64,000 nt of DNA from Pseudokordiimonas caeni (lineage in GTDB: Bacteria; Pseudomonadota; Alphaproteobacteria; Sphingomonadales; Kordiimonadaceae). Made by a program: the position numbers and the translations under genes. The stretch is taken from positions 783,255 to 847,254 of the forward strand of contig NZ_JAPPRR010000001.1 in assembly GCF_026719705.1 (NCBI RefSeq). Direction: 5' to 3'. Below are positions 1 to 9,920 of the stretch, in pieces. The notes beneath the pieces were generated by a model. That model did not search any database and was not told the origin of the DNA. It saw nothing but the letters and a program-made list of their open reading frames with translations. Within the stretch, counting starts at the first letter, position 1; every line of letters starts with the position of its first letter.

Positions 1-1
1 G

Positions 2-121
2 AAGCGCCTTGGCATCAGCCTGCCTGTCACCGCACTTGTCGACCAGTTCTACGGCGACGTGCAGGCGATGGGCGGCAAACGGCAGGATACATCCAGCCTC
101 ATCCGGCGGTTCCGGGGCTGA
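2..121 (+). CDS. C-terminal end of an NAD(P)-dependent beta-hydroxyacid dehydrogenase (3-hydroxyisobutyrate dehydrogenase family), partial
   Basis: Only the last 39 codons are inside the window, in the frame ending with TGA at 119-121. The peptide has the pattern LGISLPVTALVDQFY followed by a Gly-Gly/Asp-Ser-Ser-Leu tail, which is how the all-helical C-terminal domain of 3-hydroxyisobutyrate dehydrogenase and related 6-phosphogluconate-dehydrogenase-like oxidoreductases ends. The NAD-binding and catalytic parts are upstream of the window, so the substrate cannot be assigned. It is followed by the rpsD promoter region, so it is probably not cotranscribed with rpsD. Confidence 0.65.
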   Translation, partial: KRLGISLPVTALVDQFYGDVQAMGGKRQDTSSLIRRFRG

Positions 122-147
122 AAAGTGCAGAAGTCAGCGCTTTTCCG

Positions 148-176
148 TTGACTCTCACCCCCAAACCCACTATCTC
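148..176 (+). promoter_or_regulatory. Putative sigma-70 promoter of rpsD
   Basis: TTGACT at 148-153 and TATCTC at 171-176 are separated by exactly 17 bases, 5/6 and 4/6 matches to the consensus. This leaves a leader of roughly 120 nt before the rpsD start at 303. The leader could carry S4-type autoregulation, but I see no clear structure proving that. Confidence 0.5.
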
Positions 177-302
177 CCGCCCGTTAACGAATGGTCAGGG
201 CAATGGTGTCCCTGTCCGCACGGACAATATACGTGTCAGCAAACCGGCTGTTTTCGGGGCTTTCACACCGTCCGTGGCGCAATAATTTAAGGAGCGATTC
301 GC

Positions 303-914
303 ATGTCGAAACGTATTCAAGCGAAATATAAAATTGACCGCCGCATGGGCGAAAACATCTGGGGCCGCGCCAAGTCCCCGGTTAACGCTCGCGAATATGG
401 TCCGGGCCAGCATGGCCAGCGCCGCAAAGGCAAGCTTTCGGACTTCGGCATTCAGCTGCGCGCCAAGCAGAAGCTGAAAGGCTATTACGGCAACATCACC
501 GAGAAGCAGTTCCGTCGTTATTACGACGAAGCTTCGCGCCGCAAGGGCGACACCGGTGAGAACCTCGTTGGCATTCTCGAATCGCGTCTCGACGCCGTCG
601 TGTACCGCGCCAAGTTCGTGCCGACCGTCTTCACCGCCCGTCAGTTCGTCAGCCACGGCCACGTTCTCGTGAACGGCCGTCGTTGCAACGTGCCGTCGGC
701 CATGATCAAGCCGGGTGACGTTGTCGAGATCCGTCAGCGCAGCCGCGAGATCCAGCCGGTTGTCCAGGCGACCCAGAGCGCCGAGCGTGAAGTACCGGAA
801 TATGTGGCTGTAGAAGGCCACAAGGCAACCTTCGTTCGCGTTCCGACGCTTGATGAAGTGCCGTACCCGGTCATCATGGAACCGAACCTCGTGGTCGAAT
901 TCTACTCGCGTTAA
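303..914 (+). CDS. rpsD: 30S ribosomal protein S4
   Basis: This 203-residue protein is a primary 16S rRNA-binding protein that nucleates assembly of the 30S body. The N-terminal part (about residues 1-90) has the family signature around [14 protein letters not shown] and the Gly-Gln-His-Gly-Gln-Arg segment; residues about 93-155 form the S4 RNA-binding domain with the [10 protein letters not shown] stretch. The length is normal. The start is supported by AAGGAG at 289-294. It is a monocistronic gene, with its own promoter candidate upstream and a strong hairpin terminator directly downstream. Confidence 0.97.
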   Translation: MSKRIQAKYKIDRRMGENIWGRAKSPVNAREYGPGQHGQRRKGKLSDFGIQLRAKQKLKGYYGNITEKQFRRYYDEASRRKGDTGENLVGILESRLDAVVYRAKFVPTVFTARQFVSHGHVLVNGRRCNVPSAMIKPGDVVEIRQRSREIQPVVQATQSAEREVPEYVAVEGHKATFVRVPTLDEVPYPVIMEPNLVVEFYSR

Positions 915-940
915 TTCGCGGGCGACCGAGCAGGCTTCAA

Positions 941-970
941 AGGGCCGCGCCGCAAGGCGCGGCCCTTTTG
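941..970 (+). terminator. Rho-independent terminator of rpsD
   Basis: A perfect 11-bp GC-rich stem (941-951 with 956-966), a GCAA tetraloop and a run of T follow 26 nt after the rpsD stop. Confidence 0.85.
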
Positions 971-1017
971 TTTGTTCTCGCTCACTTAACCCGTTGATTG
1001 CGGCCCGAAAGATTGCA

Positions 1018-1539
1018 ATGAATGGGGCAGTCAGGAAGGCAAAGGGGCAGCGCGTGACCTTGAACGAATTGCATGTCAGGCCGGTGAAGGATTCGGATGC
1101 GGACGGGCTTATCAAGCTTGTCGAGGGCTGTTTCCGCGAATATCCGGACTGCCACATCGATCTGGATGACCTTGATACCGACCTTCTTGCCTGGGAAACC
1201 TACCTGCGCGCCAAGGACGGCGAGGGATTCGTTGTGGAAGAACAGGGCAGGGTCGTGGCGAGTGTCGGATACGTGCCGCTCGGGCCCGAGGTGTTCGAAA
1301 TCCGCCGCCTGTATGTCGATGCGGCCCTGCGCGGCAGCGGCATCGCACAGGCGCTTATCCAGCTTGTGGAGAACCGCATCAAAACCCGTGGCGGGGTGAC
1401 CGCCGAATGCTGGTCCGACACGCGGTTTGAACGCGCCCACCGCTTTTACGAGCGCGAAGGATATGCCCGACAGCCCGAAACGCGAGACCTGAATGATATT
1501 TCGAACACCACGGAATATCAGTTCCGCAAGACGTTATAA
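1018..1539 (+). CDS. GNAT family N-acetyltransferase
   Basis: This is an acyl-CoA-dependent N-acetyltransferase of unknown substrate, about 173 residues. The GNAT fold is seen from LHVRPVKDSDADGL near the N terminus to the acetyl-CoA-binding motif A, LYVDAALRGSGIAQALI, which contains the R/Q-x-x-G-x-G/A loop (RGSGIA), and the late RFYEREGY motif. The ATG at 1018 has no clear ribosome site; a GTG at 1054, preceded by AAAGGGG, is a good alternative and still includes the whole domain. The open frame continues upstream into rpsD, but those codons overlap S4 and its terminator. It is followed by the thiC leader and looks monocistronic. Confidence 0.85.
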   Translation: MNGAVRKAKGQRVTLNELHVRPVKDSDADGLIKLVEGCFREYPDCHIDLDDLDTDLLAWETYLRAKDGEGFVVEEQGRVVASVGYVPLGPEVFEIRRLYVDAALRGSGIAQALIQLVENRIKTRGGVTAECWSDTRFERAHRFYEREGYARQPETRDLNDISNTTEYQFRKTL

Positions 1540-1559
1540 GACCCACCCGCCTTTCGCCC

Positions 1560-1588
1560 TTGTTTGTCCTTGAACGGACGGCTATAGC
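1560..1588 (+). promoter_or_regulatory. Possible promoter of the thiC leader
   Basis: TTGTTT (1560-1565) and TATAGC (1583-1588) have 17-bp spacing. Transcription would start near 1595, just before the TPP aptamer, as expected for a riboswitch leader. The -35 box is weak, so this is only a candidate. Confidence 0.35.
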
Positions 1589-1608
1589 GGCGCACATTAC
1601 TGACCTTG

Positions 1609-3561
<1,953 letters not shown>

Positions 3562-3570
3562 ACCGTCGCC

Positions 3571-3644
3571 GTCATGCCGGGCTCGACCCGGCATCCAGTG
3601 GTGCTTGCATCAGCCATGGACATTGGACCCAAGTCCGGGGTGAC
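3571..3644. repeat. Dispersed palindromic intergenic repeat, family A, copy 1
   Basis: Starts with GTCATGCCGGG and contains the hairpin ATGCCGGG-ctcga-CCCGGCAT, followed by an unrelated spacer and a second small arm ending GGGGTGAC. It lies between the convergent genes thiC and the papain-like protease, and matches elements at 7526-7584 and 62331-62389. Confidence 0.75.
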
Positions 3645-3686
3645 GGAAAGGGATGAAGAAGGCGGCCTTGGGGCCGCCTTCTCCTT

Positions 3687-4610
3687 TCACAACCCGAACT
3701 TCCCTGTATCCACATGGTCAGCTGAAATCAGTGTCCACCAGTCGACGGCGAGGCCCTTGAGGATATAGTCATAGGGCAGCCAGCCATAGCCCGCCTCACC
3801 CCAGCCGGGGCCCCAGCTGTTGCGTATCATGACGGCGCCAATGCTTTCGGGGCCACCTGTCACGGGGTTTTTCACGCGCTTTTCGTCGTCATAGCCAATG
3901 GCCACCACGGCGTGGCCGCCGGTGGCGCGTTCGCCGTCTGCTGGCAGGGGGATTTCGCCGGGGCGGGCCGGGGTGCGGATCGAGCTATAGACCGTGAAGC
4001 CGAACATCGAGGGCAGCTTCATCGCCAGCAACTGACGCACGCGGGCGAGCAGCAGGTCGGTCGGTATATTGGGCGGATCCAGCCGGAAGTAGCGGATCGC
4101 CTTGTAGTTTTCGGCGAAGGCATAGCAGAAGGCCGGGGGCTCCTCGTCATATTTCGTTTCCTGATAGGGCCAGTATTTGCTGGGCGGCACGCCAAACAGG
4201 CTCATCGCCCCCATGGTGGCACGCAGGTACGCCCCGCGGTCGCCCTGCCAGCCCAGAAGATTACGGGTTACCTTGTAAAGAAACAGCCGCGAGGCATCGA
4301 TATGCTGGCCAAAGGCGCGGCGCTGGAAATATTCCAGAAGCCCGACGCCCGCGTTCGCGGTGCAGGAGCCAAGCTTGCCCTGGCTCTCGACCGGACTGCA
4401 ATCGGCGGAAAGATCGATCTTCTTCGGCAGGATCGGCATGTCCGACGGGTCGGCCTCCGGGTCCGTCACGAAATGCAGCTTCTTCATCAGGGGGGCGATC
4501 TTTTCGTGATCGGGGGAATAGTCGCGAAAGTCCGGCAGGTCGCGCAGCCAGCCGGTGGCAAGCTCGCCGGCTTCGTTCGTCGGGGCTGCGCCGGTTGTGA
4601 AATCGGGCAT
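3687..4610 (-). CDS. Papain-like cysteine protease (peptidase family C1)
   Basis: This is a 307-residue C1-fold peptidase. The catalytic residues are all visible: Gln77 of the oxyanion hole and Cys83 in QGKLGSCTA, His233 in GGHAVVAIGY, and Asn264 in IRNSWG, followed by GWGEAGYGWLPYDY. There is no signal peptide and no long inhibitory propeptide; the N terminus carries a DLPDFRDYSP segment seen in bacterial cytosolic C1 proteins. The start at 4610 is preceded by GGAGG; the longer reading to 5066 runs through the divergent gene upstream and is not credible. It is transcribed divergently from the permease gene. The substrate is unknown. Confidence 0.88.
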   Translation of the reverse strand: MPDFTTGAAPTNEAGELATGWLRDLPDFRDYSPDHEKIAPLMKKLHFVTDPEADPSDMPILPKKIDLSADCSPVESQGKLGSCTANAGVGLLEYFQRRAFGQHIDASRLFLYKVTRNLLGWQGDRGAYLRATMGAMSLFGVPPSKYWPYQETKYDEEPPAFCYAFAENYKAIRYFRLDPPNIPTDLLLARVRQLLAMKLPSMFGFTVYSSIRTPARPGEIPLPADGERATGGHAVVAIGYDDEKRVKNPVTGGPESIGAVMIRNSWGPGWGEAGYGWLPYDYILKGLAVDWWTLISADHVDTGKFGL

Positions 4611-4808
4611 CGGGTGGCCTCCACAAAAGCTATCGCCGCGCCGGGGTCGCCGGGCGCGGGCAGGGTGGGAAACGCACGCTGAACTGAACCGGCATATCCT
4701 GCACTTTTTTCGCCAAAAAGTCGAGTGAACTGCACCTGCGATGAAGAGCCGCACTTGCCGCACCAGCGCATTCGCGGCATGGTGGGTGGCAGGGTCCAGA
4801 CGTGGACG

Positions 4809-6029
4809 ATGGCTGAGATGATTGAAAATTCTGTCCTTTTTCTGATCACGATGGGGGCGTTCAGCCTTTTGATGTGGCGCCGCGTGCGCGGCAACAGCTT
4901 GTGGCGTGCAACGGTCACGCCGCTCGCGTCCATCATCGGCAGCGGCTTCCTGATTGTGGCGCCGCTCCTGTCGGACCTGTCCGGCAAATGGGCGCCGTTC
5001 GCGATGGCGGGGATTGTTGCTCTCGCCTGGGGGCTTGGGTCTGTTGTCCGCTTCAATATCCGGCATGCCGAGCCCGTGCTGGCGGCCGGTAACGAGACAA
5101 GGGCGCTACGCTGGGCGGAGGATGCCTCGCGGATGGCGCTTGCGCTTGCCTATATTGTGTCCGTCACCTTCTATTTGCGCCTGATGGCATCGTTCGTCAT
5201 GGACGCAGCTGACGTGCACAGCGTCTTCCTTGGCAACATGCTGGCGACGCTTGTGCTCGCCTTCATCGGGGTTGCTGGATTCCTGCGGGGGCTTGGCGGG
5301 CTTGAGGCGCTTGAGGAGACGGCGGTTTCCGTGAAGCTCGCGATTATCGTCGCCCTGCTTGCGGGGCTCTCATGGCATGACGCCACGGGCGGCTATGTGC
5401 TTGACGGGGTCGTGCCCGGCGACATGCCATTCGCCGAGCGCCTGCGGATGCTCGCCGGAATGCTTCTGGTCGTGCAGGGGTTCGAGACTTCCCGCTATCT
5501 GGGGCACGCCTATGATGCCGATGTGCGGGTGAAATCAATGAAGCTCGCCCAGCTTCTGTCAGCTGCGATCTATATCCTGTTCGTGGCGCTTTTGCTGCCG
5601 CTTCTATCGTCGCTTTCCGGCGAGAAACCGGATGAAACGGCCATAATCGGCCTGTCGCAGCAGGTGGCGAGTCTGTTGCCTTCTCTTCTGGTTGTGGCTG
5701 CGGTGATGAGCCAGTTCAGCGCTGCCGTGGCCGACACGGCGGGGGCGGGCGGCCTCGGGGAAGAGCAGTCCGGCGGTCGGCTGCCGGCCCAAAAGGGCTA
5801 TCTGCTGGTCGCGGGTGCGGGCATCGTGATCGTCTGGAGCGCCGATGTGTTCGAGATCGTCGCCGTCGCCTCGCGCGCCTTTGCGGCCTATTACGGCCTG
5901 CAGGCGCTGGTGGCGCTGCTGACCATCGGGGATGCGAAGGTTGAAGCCGGCCGGGGGCTTCGCCTGATATTCACCTTGCTAGGCTTCCTGATGTTGCTCA
6001 TCGCCCTTTTTGCCCTACCGGTGGGGTAG
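4809..6029 (+). CDS. APC-superfamily-like integral membrane permease of unknown substrate
   Basis: The protein has about 406 residues with roughly ten to twelve hydrophobic segments across its length. The first helix ends at about residue 22, and the next begins with TPLASIIGSGFLIVAPLL, resembling the broken helix 1 (G-S/T-G motif) of the APC amino-acid permease superfamily. The middle contains GLGGLEALEETAVSVKLA and VVQGFETSRYLG, also reminiscent of that family. I cannot name the substrate. A GTG at 4725 would add an unlikely Cys/His-rich extension that lies in the divergent promoter region; ATG 4809 or 4818 directly precede the first membrane helix. Confidence 0.65.
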   Translation: MAEMIENSVLFLITMGAFSLLMWRRVRGNSLWRATVTPLASIIGSGFLIVAPLLSDLSGKWAPFAMAGIVALAWGLGSVVRFNIRHAEPVLAAGNETRALRWAEDASRMALALAYIVSVTFYLRLMASFVMDAADVHSVFLGNMLATLVLAFIGVAGFLRGLGGLEALEETAVSVKLAIIVALLAGLSWHDATGGYVLDGVVPGDMPFAERLRMLAGMLLVVQGFETSRYLGHAYDADVRVKSMKLAQLLSAAIYILFVALLLPLLSSLSGEKPDETAIIGLSQQVASLLPSLLVVAAVMSQFSAAVADTAGAGGLGEEQSGGRLPAQKGYLLVAGAGIVIVWSADVFEIVAVASRAFAAYYGLQALVALLTIGDAKVEAGRGLRLIFTLLGFLMLLIALFALPVG

Positions 6030-6095
6030 GGAAAAATCCCTTTTCTTTCAAGGCAGCTTCGTACAATCCTGAGGGGTATTCATTCGGGGGATTTC

Positions 6096-6626
6096 ATGCG
6101 CATTCTTTTTTCGGTGCTCTTCGCACTCGTCTGGCTTGCTGGCGCGCCGGCCTCGGCGAAAAAGCCATTGGAGGTGGGGGATGTGCCGCCAGACATGGTC
6201 GGCTACGATCAGGACGGCAACGAGCTGCTTCTCAGCAACTACAAGGGTCAGGTGGTGATTGTCACCTTCTGGGCCACATGGTGCCCGCCCTGCCTGCAGG
6301 AGCTGCCTGTTCTCGAAGGGATGCAGCGACAGGTGCCGGAAGGGCAACTGAAGGTCATCGCCGTGAATTTCAAGCAGCGCCGCCAGACCTATGCGCGGGC
6401 GGTGAAATATATGGAAGATTATGAGCTGACGTTTTCCTATGACAAGGGGGACAAGGCGGTCCGTGCCTATGGTGTGAAATCGCTGCCGCACATGTTCATG
6501 ATCACCAAGGAAGGCCGTATCGGCCGGATTCATCTGGGCTACGGCGAAGGCCTGATCCCGAAACTGGTGGACGAGGTGAATGAACTGCTGCGGTGGAAGC
6601 CCATCGAGATGCCGCAAACGGAATAG
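6096..6626 (+). CDS. TlpA-like periplasmic thiol-disulfide oxidoreductase
   Basis: This 176-residue protein has a signal peptide (residues 1-21, cleavage after APASA) and a TlpA/ResA-type thioredoxin fold. The active site is WCPPC (Cys63, Cys66), and the cis-proline loop is SLPHMF. Family members reduce disulfides in the periplasm, for example in cytochrome c or copper-centre assembly; the partner here is not evident. It is followed after 124 nt by an exported methyltransferase gene, with no strong sign of cotranscription. Confidence 0.88.
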   Translation: MRILFSVLFALVWLAGAPASAKKPLEVGDVPPDMVGYDQDGNELLLSNYKGQVVIVTFWATWCPPCLQELPVLEGMQRQVPEGQLKVIAVNFKQRRQTYARAVKYMEDYELTFSYDKGDKAVRAYGVKSLPHMFMITKEGRIGRIHLGYGEGLIPKLVDEVNELLRWKPIEMPQTE

Positions 6627-6750
6627 ACACCCCTCTGCTCGTCGCGTTTCGCGCGCGTCTCACCGCATGGTGAATTGTCATTAACCATATATGGCGCGAC
6701 GATTGCGGCCTTGCACCCGGTGGGTGACATAACAAGCGAGGGGATTATCA

Positions 6751-7512
6751 ATGACGAAAAACTGGATGCGCGGTGCCGTGCTCGGCGCTATGGTCGCGAC
6801 CTTTGCCATGCCGGCACTGGCCGACCATCACAAGGCGGTGGAAGCTGCGCTTATGGCGCCGGACCGCCCGGCCGCCGACAAGGAACGCGACGGTGACCGC
6901 AAGCCGGGCGAGGTGCTCGCCTTTGCCGGAATCAAGCCGGGCATGACCGTGATCGATGTGAATTCGGGTGGCGGCTATTATACCGAAATCCTGTCCCGCC
7001 TTGTGGGGCCGCAGGGCAAGGTGATCGCCCATAACGACCAGGTCTATTATCCCTATGTGGAGAAAGACCTGCCGGCGCGCGGCTATGGCAGCCGGCTAGC
7101 CAACGTCACCGAAGTGCATGGCACGGCCGAGCCGCTGGATCAGCCGGCGGAAAGCGCCGATGCCGCCATCATCGTGCTCGCCTATCATGACTATTTCTTC
7201 CACACCAAGGACCGCCCGAACGACGCCGATATCGGCGCGGTGCTGGCCTCGATCCGCTCGGCGCTGAAGCCCGGTGGCAGTTTCATCATTGTCGACCATG
7301 TGGCGCCCGCAGGCTCCGGCCATGAGGCGGGCGACAAGCTGCACCGGATCGACCCGATGCTGGTACGCGCCGACGTGGAAGCAGCAGGCTTCACCTTCGA
7401 CGGGGAAACCGACGTACTGAGGAACCCGGCTGACAATCATACCGACAGCCCCTTCAAGGAAGGCCTGCGCGGCAAGACGGACCGGTTCGTCTACAAGTTC
7501 GTGAAGAAGTGA
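6751..7512 (+). CDS. Exported class I SAM-dependent methyltransferase-like protein
   Basis: This 253-residue protein has an N-terminal signal peptide (cleavage near ALADHH, residue 25). Motif I of class I methyltransferases is readable as VIDVNSGGGYY, and the later region includes IIVLAYHDYFF and LKPGGSFIIVDHVAP, matching motifs around post-I and III. Related proteins are annotated as methyltransferases in many proteobacteria. Periplasmic location is odd because SAM is cytosolic; motif I here begins with a VNSGGGYY loop rather than the usual DxGxGxG, so it may bind a different ligand or have lost catalysis. Confidence 0.8.
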   Translation: MTKNWMRGAVLGAMVATFAMPALADHHKAVEAALMAPDRPAADKERDGDRKPGEVLAFAGIKPGMTVIDVNSGGGYYTEILSRLVGPQGKVIAHNDQVYYPYVEKDLPARGYGSRLANVTEVHGTAEPLDQPAESADAAIIVLAYHDYFFHTKDRPNDADIGAVLASIRSALKPGGSFIIVDHVAPAGSGHEAGDKLHRIDPMLVRADVEAAGFTFDGETDVLRNPADNHTDSPFKEGLRGKTDRFVYKFVKK

Positions 7513-7525
7513 AAATCATCACACC

Positions 7526-7584
7526 GTCATGCCGGGCTTGATCCGGCATCCAGAACTGGACCCCGGGTCATGGCCCGGGGTGAC
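7526..7584. repeat. Dispersed palindromic intergenic repeat, family A, copy 2
   Basis: A 59-nt element opening GTCATGCCGGGCTTGATC, continuing to CCGGCATCC, and closing with a second hairpin CCCCGGGTCATGGCCCGGGG and TGAC. It sits between convergent genes and is followed by TTTTT, so it may also act as a terminator for the methyltransferase gene. Confidence 0.8.
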
Positions 7585-7589
7585 GTTTT

Positions 7590-8087
7590 TTAAAGAGCCA
7601 GCGACATGTGCCGGGCATGGCCGGCATAGGTGGCAAGCTTGGCGGCAAGTGCGGGGCTTTCGTCGATTGTGAAGCCGAAGCGGCCCCAGAAGGGCACGGT
7701 ATCGTTCACGGCCACGAGCGTCATGCGCTCGAAACCGAGCGATCTGGCGTGATCGATAATGGCTTTCACCCCGGCACTGGCCGCCCCGCTGCCGCGCGCG
7801 GTCGCCAGAAGCGCCACGTCATGGATATGATAGCAGTCGGCATCTGCCGGGATCGCTTCCAGCATCATATCAAGCGCGGGTGGCTGGCCGTAGATCCACG
7901 GATGGGTGAGGGCGTAGCCCGCTGGCTTGCCGTCCAGCTCAAGGAGCAGGCAGCCGCCGGGATGCAGGCGCTGGCGTTCCGCGAACACGGCGGGGTCTTC
8001 CGGGTGATCTTCATGGATCACATCAGCCATGGCCTCCACGAGCGCCACGTCTTCTGCCGTCATTTCCCGCCAATGCATGCTGGTCAT
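7590..8087 (-). CDS. GNAT family N-acetyltransferase
   Basis: A 165-residue acetyltransferase-like protein. It shows the GNAT core: EMTAEDVALVEAMADVI at the N terminus, a central strand-rich part with LLLELDGKPAGYAL, the acetyl-CoA loop in VALLATARGSGAASAGVKAII, and the C-terminal NDTVPFWGRFGF segment. The start at 8087 (MTSMHW) or the in-frame ATG at 8078 are both possible. It is convergent with the methyltransferase gene and precedes grxD in the same direction with a 71-nt gap after grxD's stop side. The substrate is unknown. Confidence 0.82.
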   Translation of the reverse strand: MTSMHWREMTAEDVALVEAMADVIHEDHPEDPAVFAERQRLHPGGCLLLELDGKPAGYALTHPWIYGQPPALDMMLEAIPADADCYHIHDVALLATARGSGAASAGVKAIIDHARSLGFERMTLVAVNDTVPFWGRFGFTIDESPALAAKLATYAGHARHMSLAL

Positions 8088-8195
8088 GTCTCAGTTCCCA
8101 AGGGGCAAGATGCCGGACACAGGAATCCCCGCCCGCCCGTGCCCGTTCATGCGCATCGGTGACGGCTCCTTTTGGGGAAGCGGGGAGGGAAAGCC

Positions 8196-8525
8196 TTAGG
8201 CGGCGACGCCTTTTTCCGTGAGGAGCGATTGCAGCTCGCCCGTCTGGAACATTTCCTTCACGATGTCGCAGCCGCCAACAAATTCGCCCTTCACATAAAG
8301 CTGGGGAATGGTCGGCCAGTCGGAATAGGCCTTGATGCCTTCGCGCAGTTCCATGTCTTCAAGGACATTGTAGGACTGGTATTTGACATCGAGGTGATTG
8401 AGAACCTGCGACACAACGGACGAGAAGCCGCACTGCGGGAAGACCGGCGTGCCCTTCATGAACAGGACAACATCGTCCTTGGTCACATAGTCGCGGATAC
8501 GCTCGAAAATCGGCTGGTCGGTCAT
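8196..8525 (-). CDS. grxD: Monothiol glutaredoxin, Grx4/GrxD type
   Basis: This 109-residue protein binds a bridging [2Fe-2S] cluster with glutathione and partners with BolA in iron-sulfur trafficking. The CGFS active site is present (Cys32), with the family pattern [17 protein letters not shown], the cis-Pro region [19 protein letters not shown] and a normal length. bolA lies directly upstream in the same direction (122 nt), the classical pairing. In other Alphaproteobacteria this pair usually follows purL; here an accessory block separates them. Confidence 0.95.
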   Translation of the reverse strand: MTDQPIFERIRDYVTKDDVVLFMKGTPVFPQCGFSSVVSQVLNHLDVKYQSYNVLEDMELREGIKAYSDWPTIPQLYVKGEFVGGCDIVKEMFQTGELQSLLTEKGVAA

Positions 8526-8647
8526 TTTGGTCTTCCTTCAACAGGTCACATCGGGCAGGCGTTTTCCCGCACATGGCAGGAAATAAGCCTTTTTGGCGCA
8601 TATTCCAAGGGGCAGGCGCCAAATCTCGTCAAAAAGTGATTGGCCGC

Positions 8648-8881
8648 TCAGTCCGGCACCGAGGTTTGCAGGGCAAGCGCGTGCAGTTCGTTCCCCATGC
8701 GGCCCTTCAGGCTCTGGTACACCATCTGGTGCTGCTGCACCCGCGACTTGCCCCGGAAACCTTCATAGATCACATGCGCCGCATAATGATCGCCGTCGCC
8801 GCGCAGATCATCGATTTGCACCTTGGCGCCGGGCAGCGCTTCCTGGATGAATTCGGTGATGGCTTCTGCTGTCATGGCCAT
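8648..8881 (-). CDS. bolA: BolA family protein
   Basis: A 77-residue BolA/IbaG-like protein with the class II KH-like fold: the pattern GDGDHYAAHVIYEGFRGKSRVQQHQMVYQSL, followed by ELHALALQT, contains the conserved histidines used in cluster binding with CGFS glutaredoxins. The start at 8881 is chosen because GAGGGGAC lies just upstream; a TTG seven codons earlier would place the ribosome site inside the gene. It is paired with grxD downstream, consistent with a [2Fe-2S] BolA-Grx complex sensing or delivering iron-sulfur clusters. Confidence 0.93.
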   Translation of the reverse strand: MAMTAEAITEFIQEALPGAKVQIDDLRGDGDHYAAHVIYEGFRGKSRVQQHQMVYQSLKGRMGNELHALALQTSVPD

Positions 8882-8997
8882 GGCTTTGTCCCCTCTCGGC
8901 AAGGCACCCCGCGATGGGGGCGCTTTTCTTCAAACATATCTCTTTATATGGTGGCAGGCGGGGCCAATGCAATCGGCCTTCAAGGGGGGAGATGACG

Positions 8998-9843
8998 ATG
9001 GCGGGAAGCTGGACGGAAACAGTGGCGGCCGGCGGCAATATCGTGCCGCTTTTCCATGTAGCGGCAGAAGGGGAGCGGCGCGGCGGCATCCTGATGCTGC
9101 CAGCGCTTGGCGTGGAAGCCGCCTTTTATGAGCGTTTCGCCAAGGGGCTCGCCAAGGCGGGCTTCGAGGTCGCGGTGATGGAAATGCGCGGCAATGGCCG
9201 CAGCAACCGCCGGCCGGGCAGGGGAGAGGCTTTCGGCTACCGCGAGTATGTGACCGAAGACATGGCCGCCGCCAGCCGCTGGCTGCGCGCGAAACTGGCG
9301 CCGGGGCAGAAGCTGATCGCGCTTGGCCATTCGCTCGGTGCCCATATGGCGGTGGCGGCCACGGCCATCGCGCCGGACCTGCATGACGGCATCGTCACCA
9401 TCGCGGCGGGCACGCCGTGGCATGGCGCCTTCAAGGGCAAGGTTGCGAAACAGGTGAAATTCCTGTGCCGCATCATGCCGCTGTTGCATCTGGTGTACGG
9501 CTATTTCCCGGGCGACAAGCTCGGTTTCGCGGGGCGCGAATATCGCGGCATCATGGCAGACTGGAGGCATCTGGCCGCGCGCAACGAGTTTCGCATCAAG
9601 GGCGAGGCGGAAGCGCTGGAGCCGCGTCTTGCCGCATGGCCCGGCCGTGTGCTCGCCATCACCCTCGCCGACGACAAGCTTGCCCCGGCCTCCGCCGCCA
9701 AGGGGCTCATAGGCAAGCTGACGGCTGCTGAAGTCGATCACCGCATCCTGTCGGCGGACGACACCGCCACCCGCGCCGACCATTTCAAATGGGCGCGGGA
9801 CGTGGGCAACCTGCCGCAGATCGTCGCGGAATGGGTGGGGTGA
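8998..9843 (+). CDS. Alpha/beta hydrolase fold protein
   Basis: A 281-residue serine hydrolase-like protein without signal peptide. The nucleophile elbow is GHSLG (Ser near residue 117), after an oxyanion region MLPALGVEAAFY and MRGNGRSNRRPG. The acidic residue is probably in LADDKLAP, and the His in the C-terminal ADHFKWARD segment, giving a full triad. ATG 8998 is six bases after AGGGGGGAG; ATG 8992 overlaps that site, and earlier in-frame starts fall in the divergent bolA promoter. Substrate is not predictable; the fold covers esterases, lipases and acyltransferases. It is divergent from bolA. Confidence 0.85.
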   Translation: MAGSWTETVAAGGNIVPLFHVAAEGERRGGILMLPALGVEAAFYERFAKGLAKAGFEVAVMEMRGNGRSNRRPGRGEAFGYREYVTEDMAAASRWLRAKLAPGQKLIALGHSLGAHMAVAATAIAPDLHDGIVTIAAGTPWHGAFKGKVAKQVKFLCRIMPLLHLVYGYFPGDKLGFAGREYRGIMADWRHLAARNEFRIKGEAEALEPRLAAWPGRVLAITLADDKLAPASAAKGLIGKLTAAEVDHRILSADDTATRADHFKWARDVGNLPQIVAEWVG

Positions 9844-9920
9844 CTAAACGGGCAATGCCATAAATTCCCCGGTGGGTATCTCATTTTGCATTGCGCGGCA
9901 AATTTGATGGAGAGATAAAA

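Noticed and set aside
850-1017. Upstream start of the first GNAT gene inside rpsD
   Set aside because: It would overlap the S4 C terminus and the rpsD terminator; the acetyltransferase domain begins only after the ATG at 1018 or GTG at 1054.
3571-7584. Repeats of family A as a CRISPR array
   Set aside because: Copies are kilobases apart and lie in separate intergenic gaps; no regular spacing and no cas genes.
8591-8623. Hairpin between bolA and grxD as terminator
   Set aside because: The stem TTTGGCGC/GCGCCAAA is short with a long loop and no T-run on the minus strand, so the two genes may still be cotranscribed.
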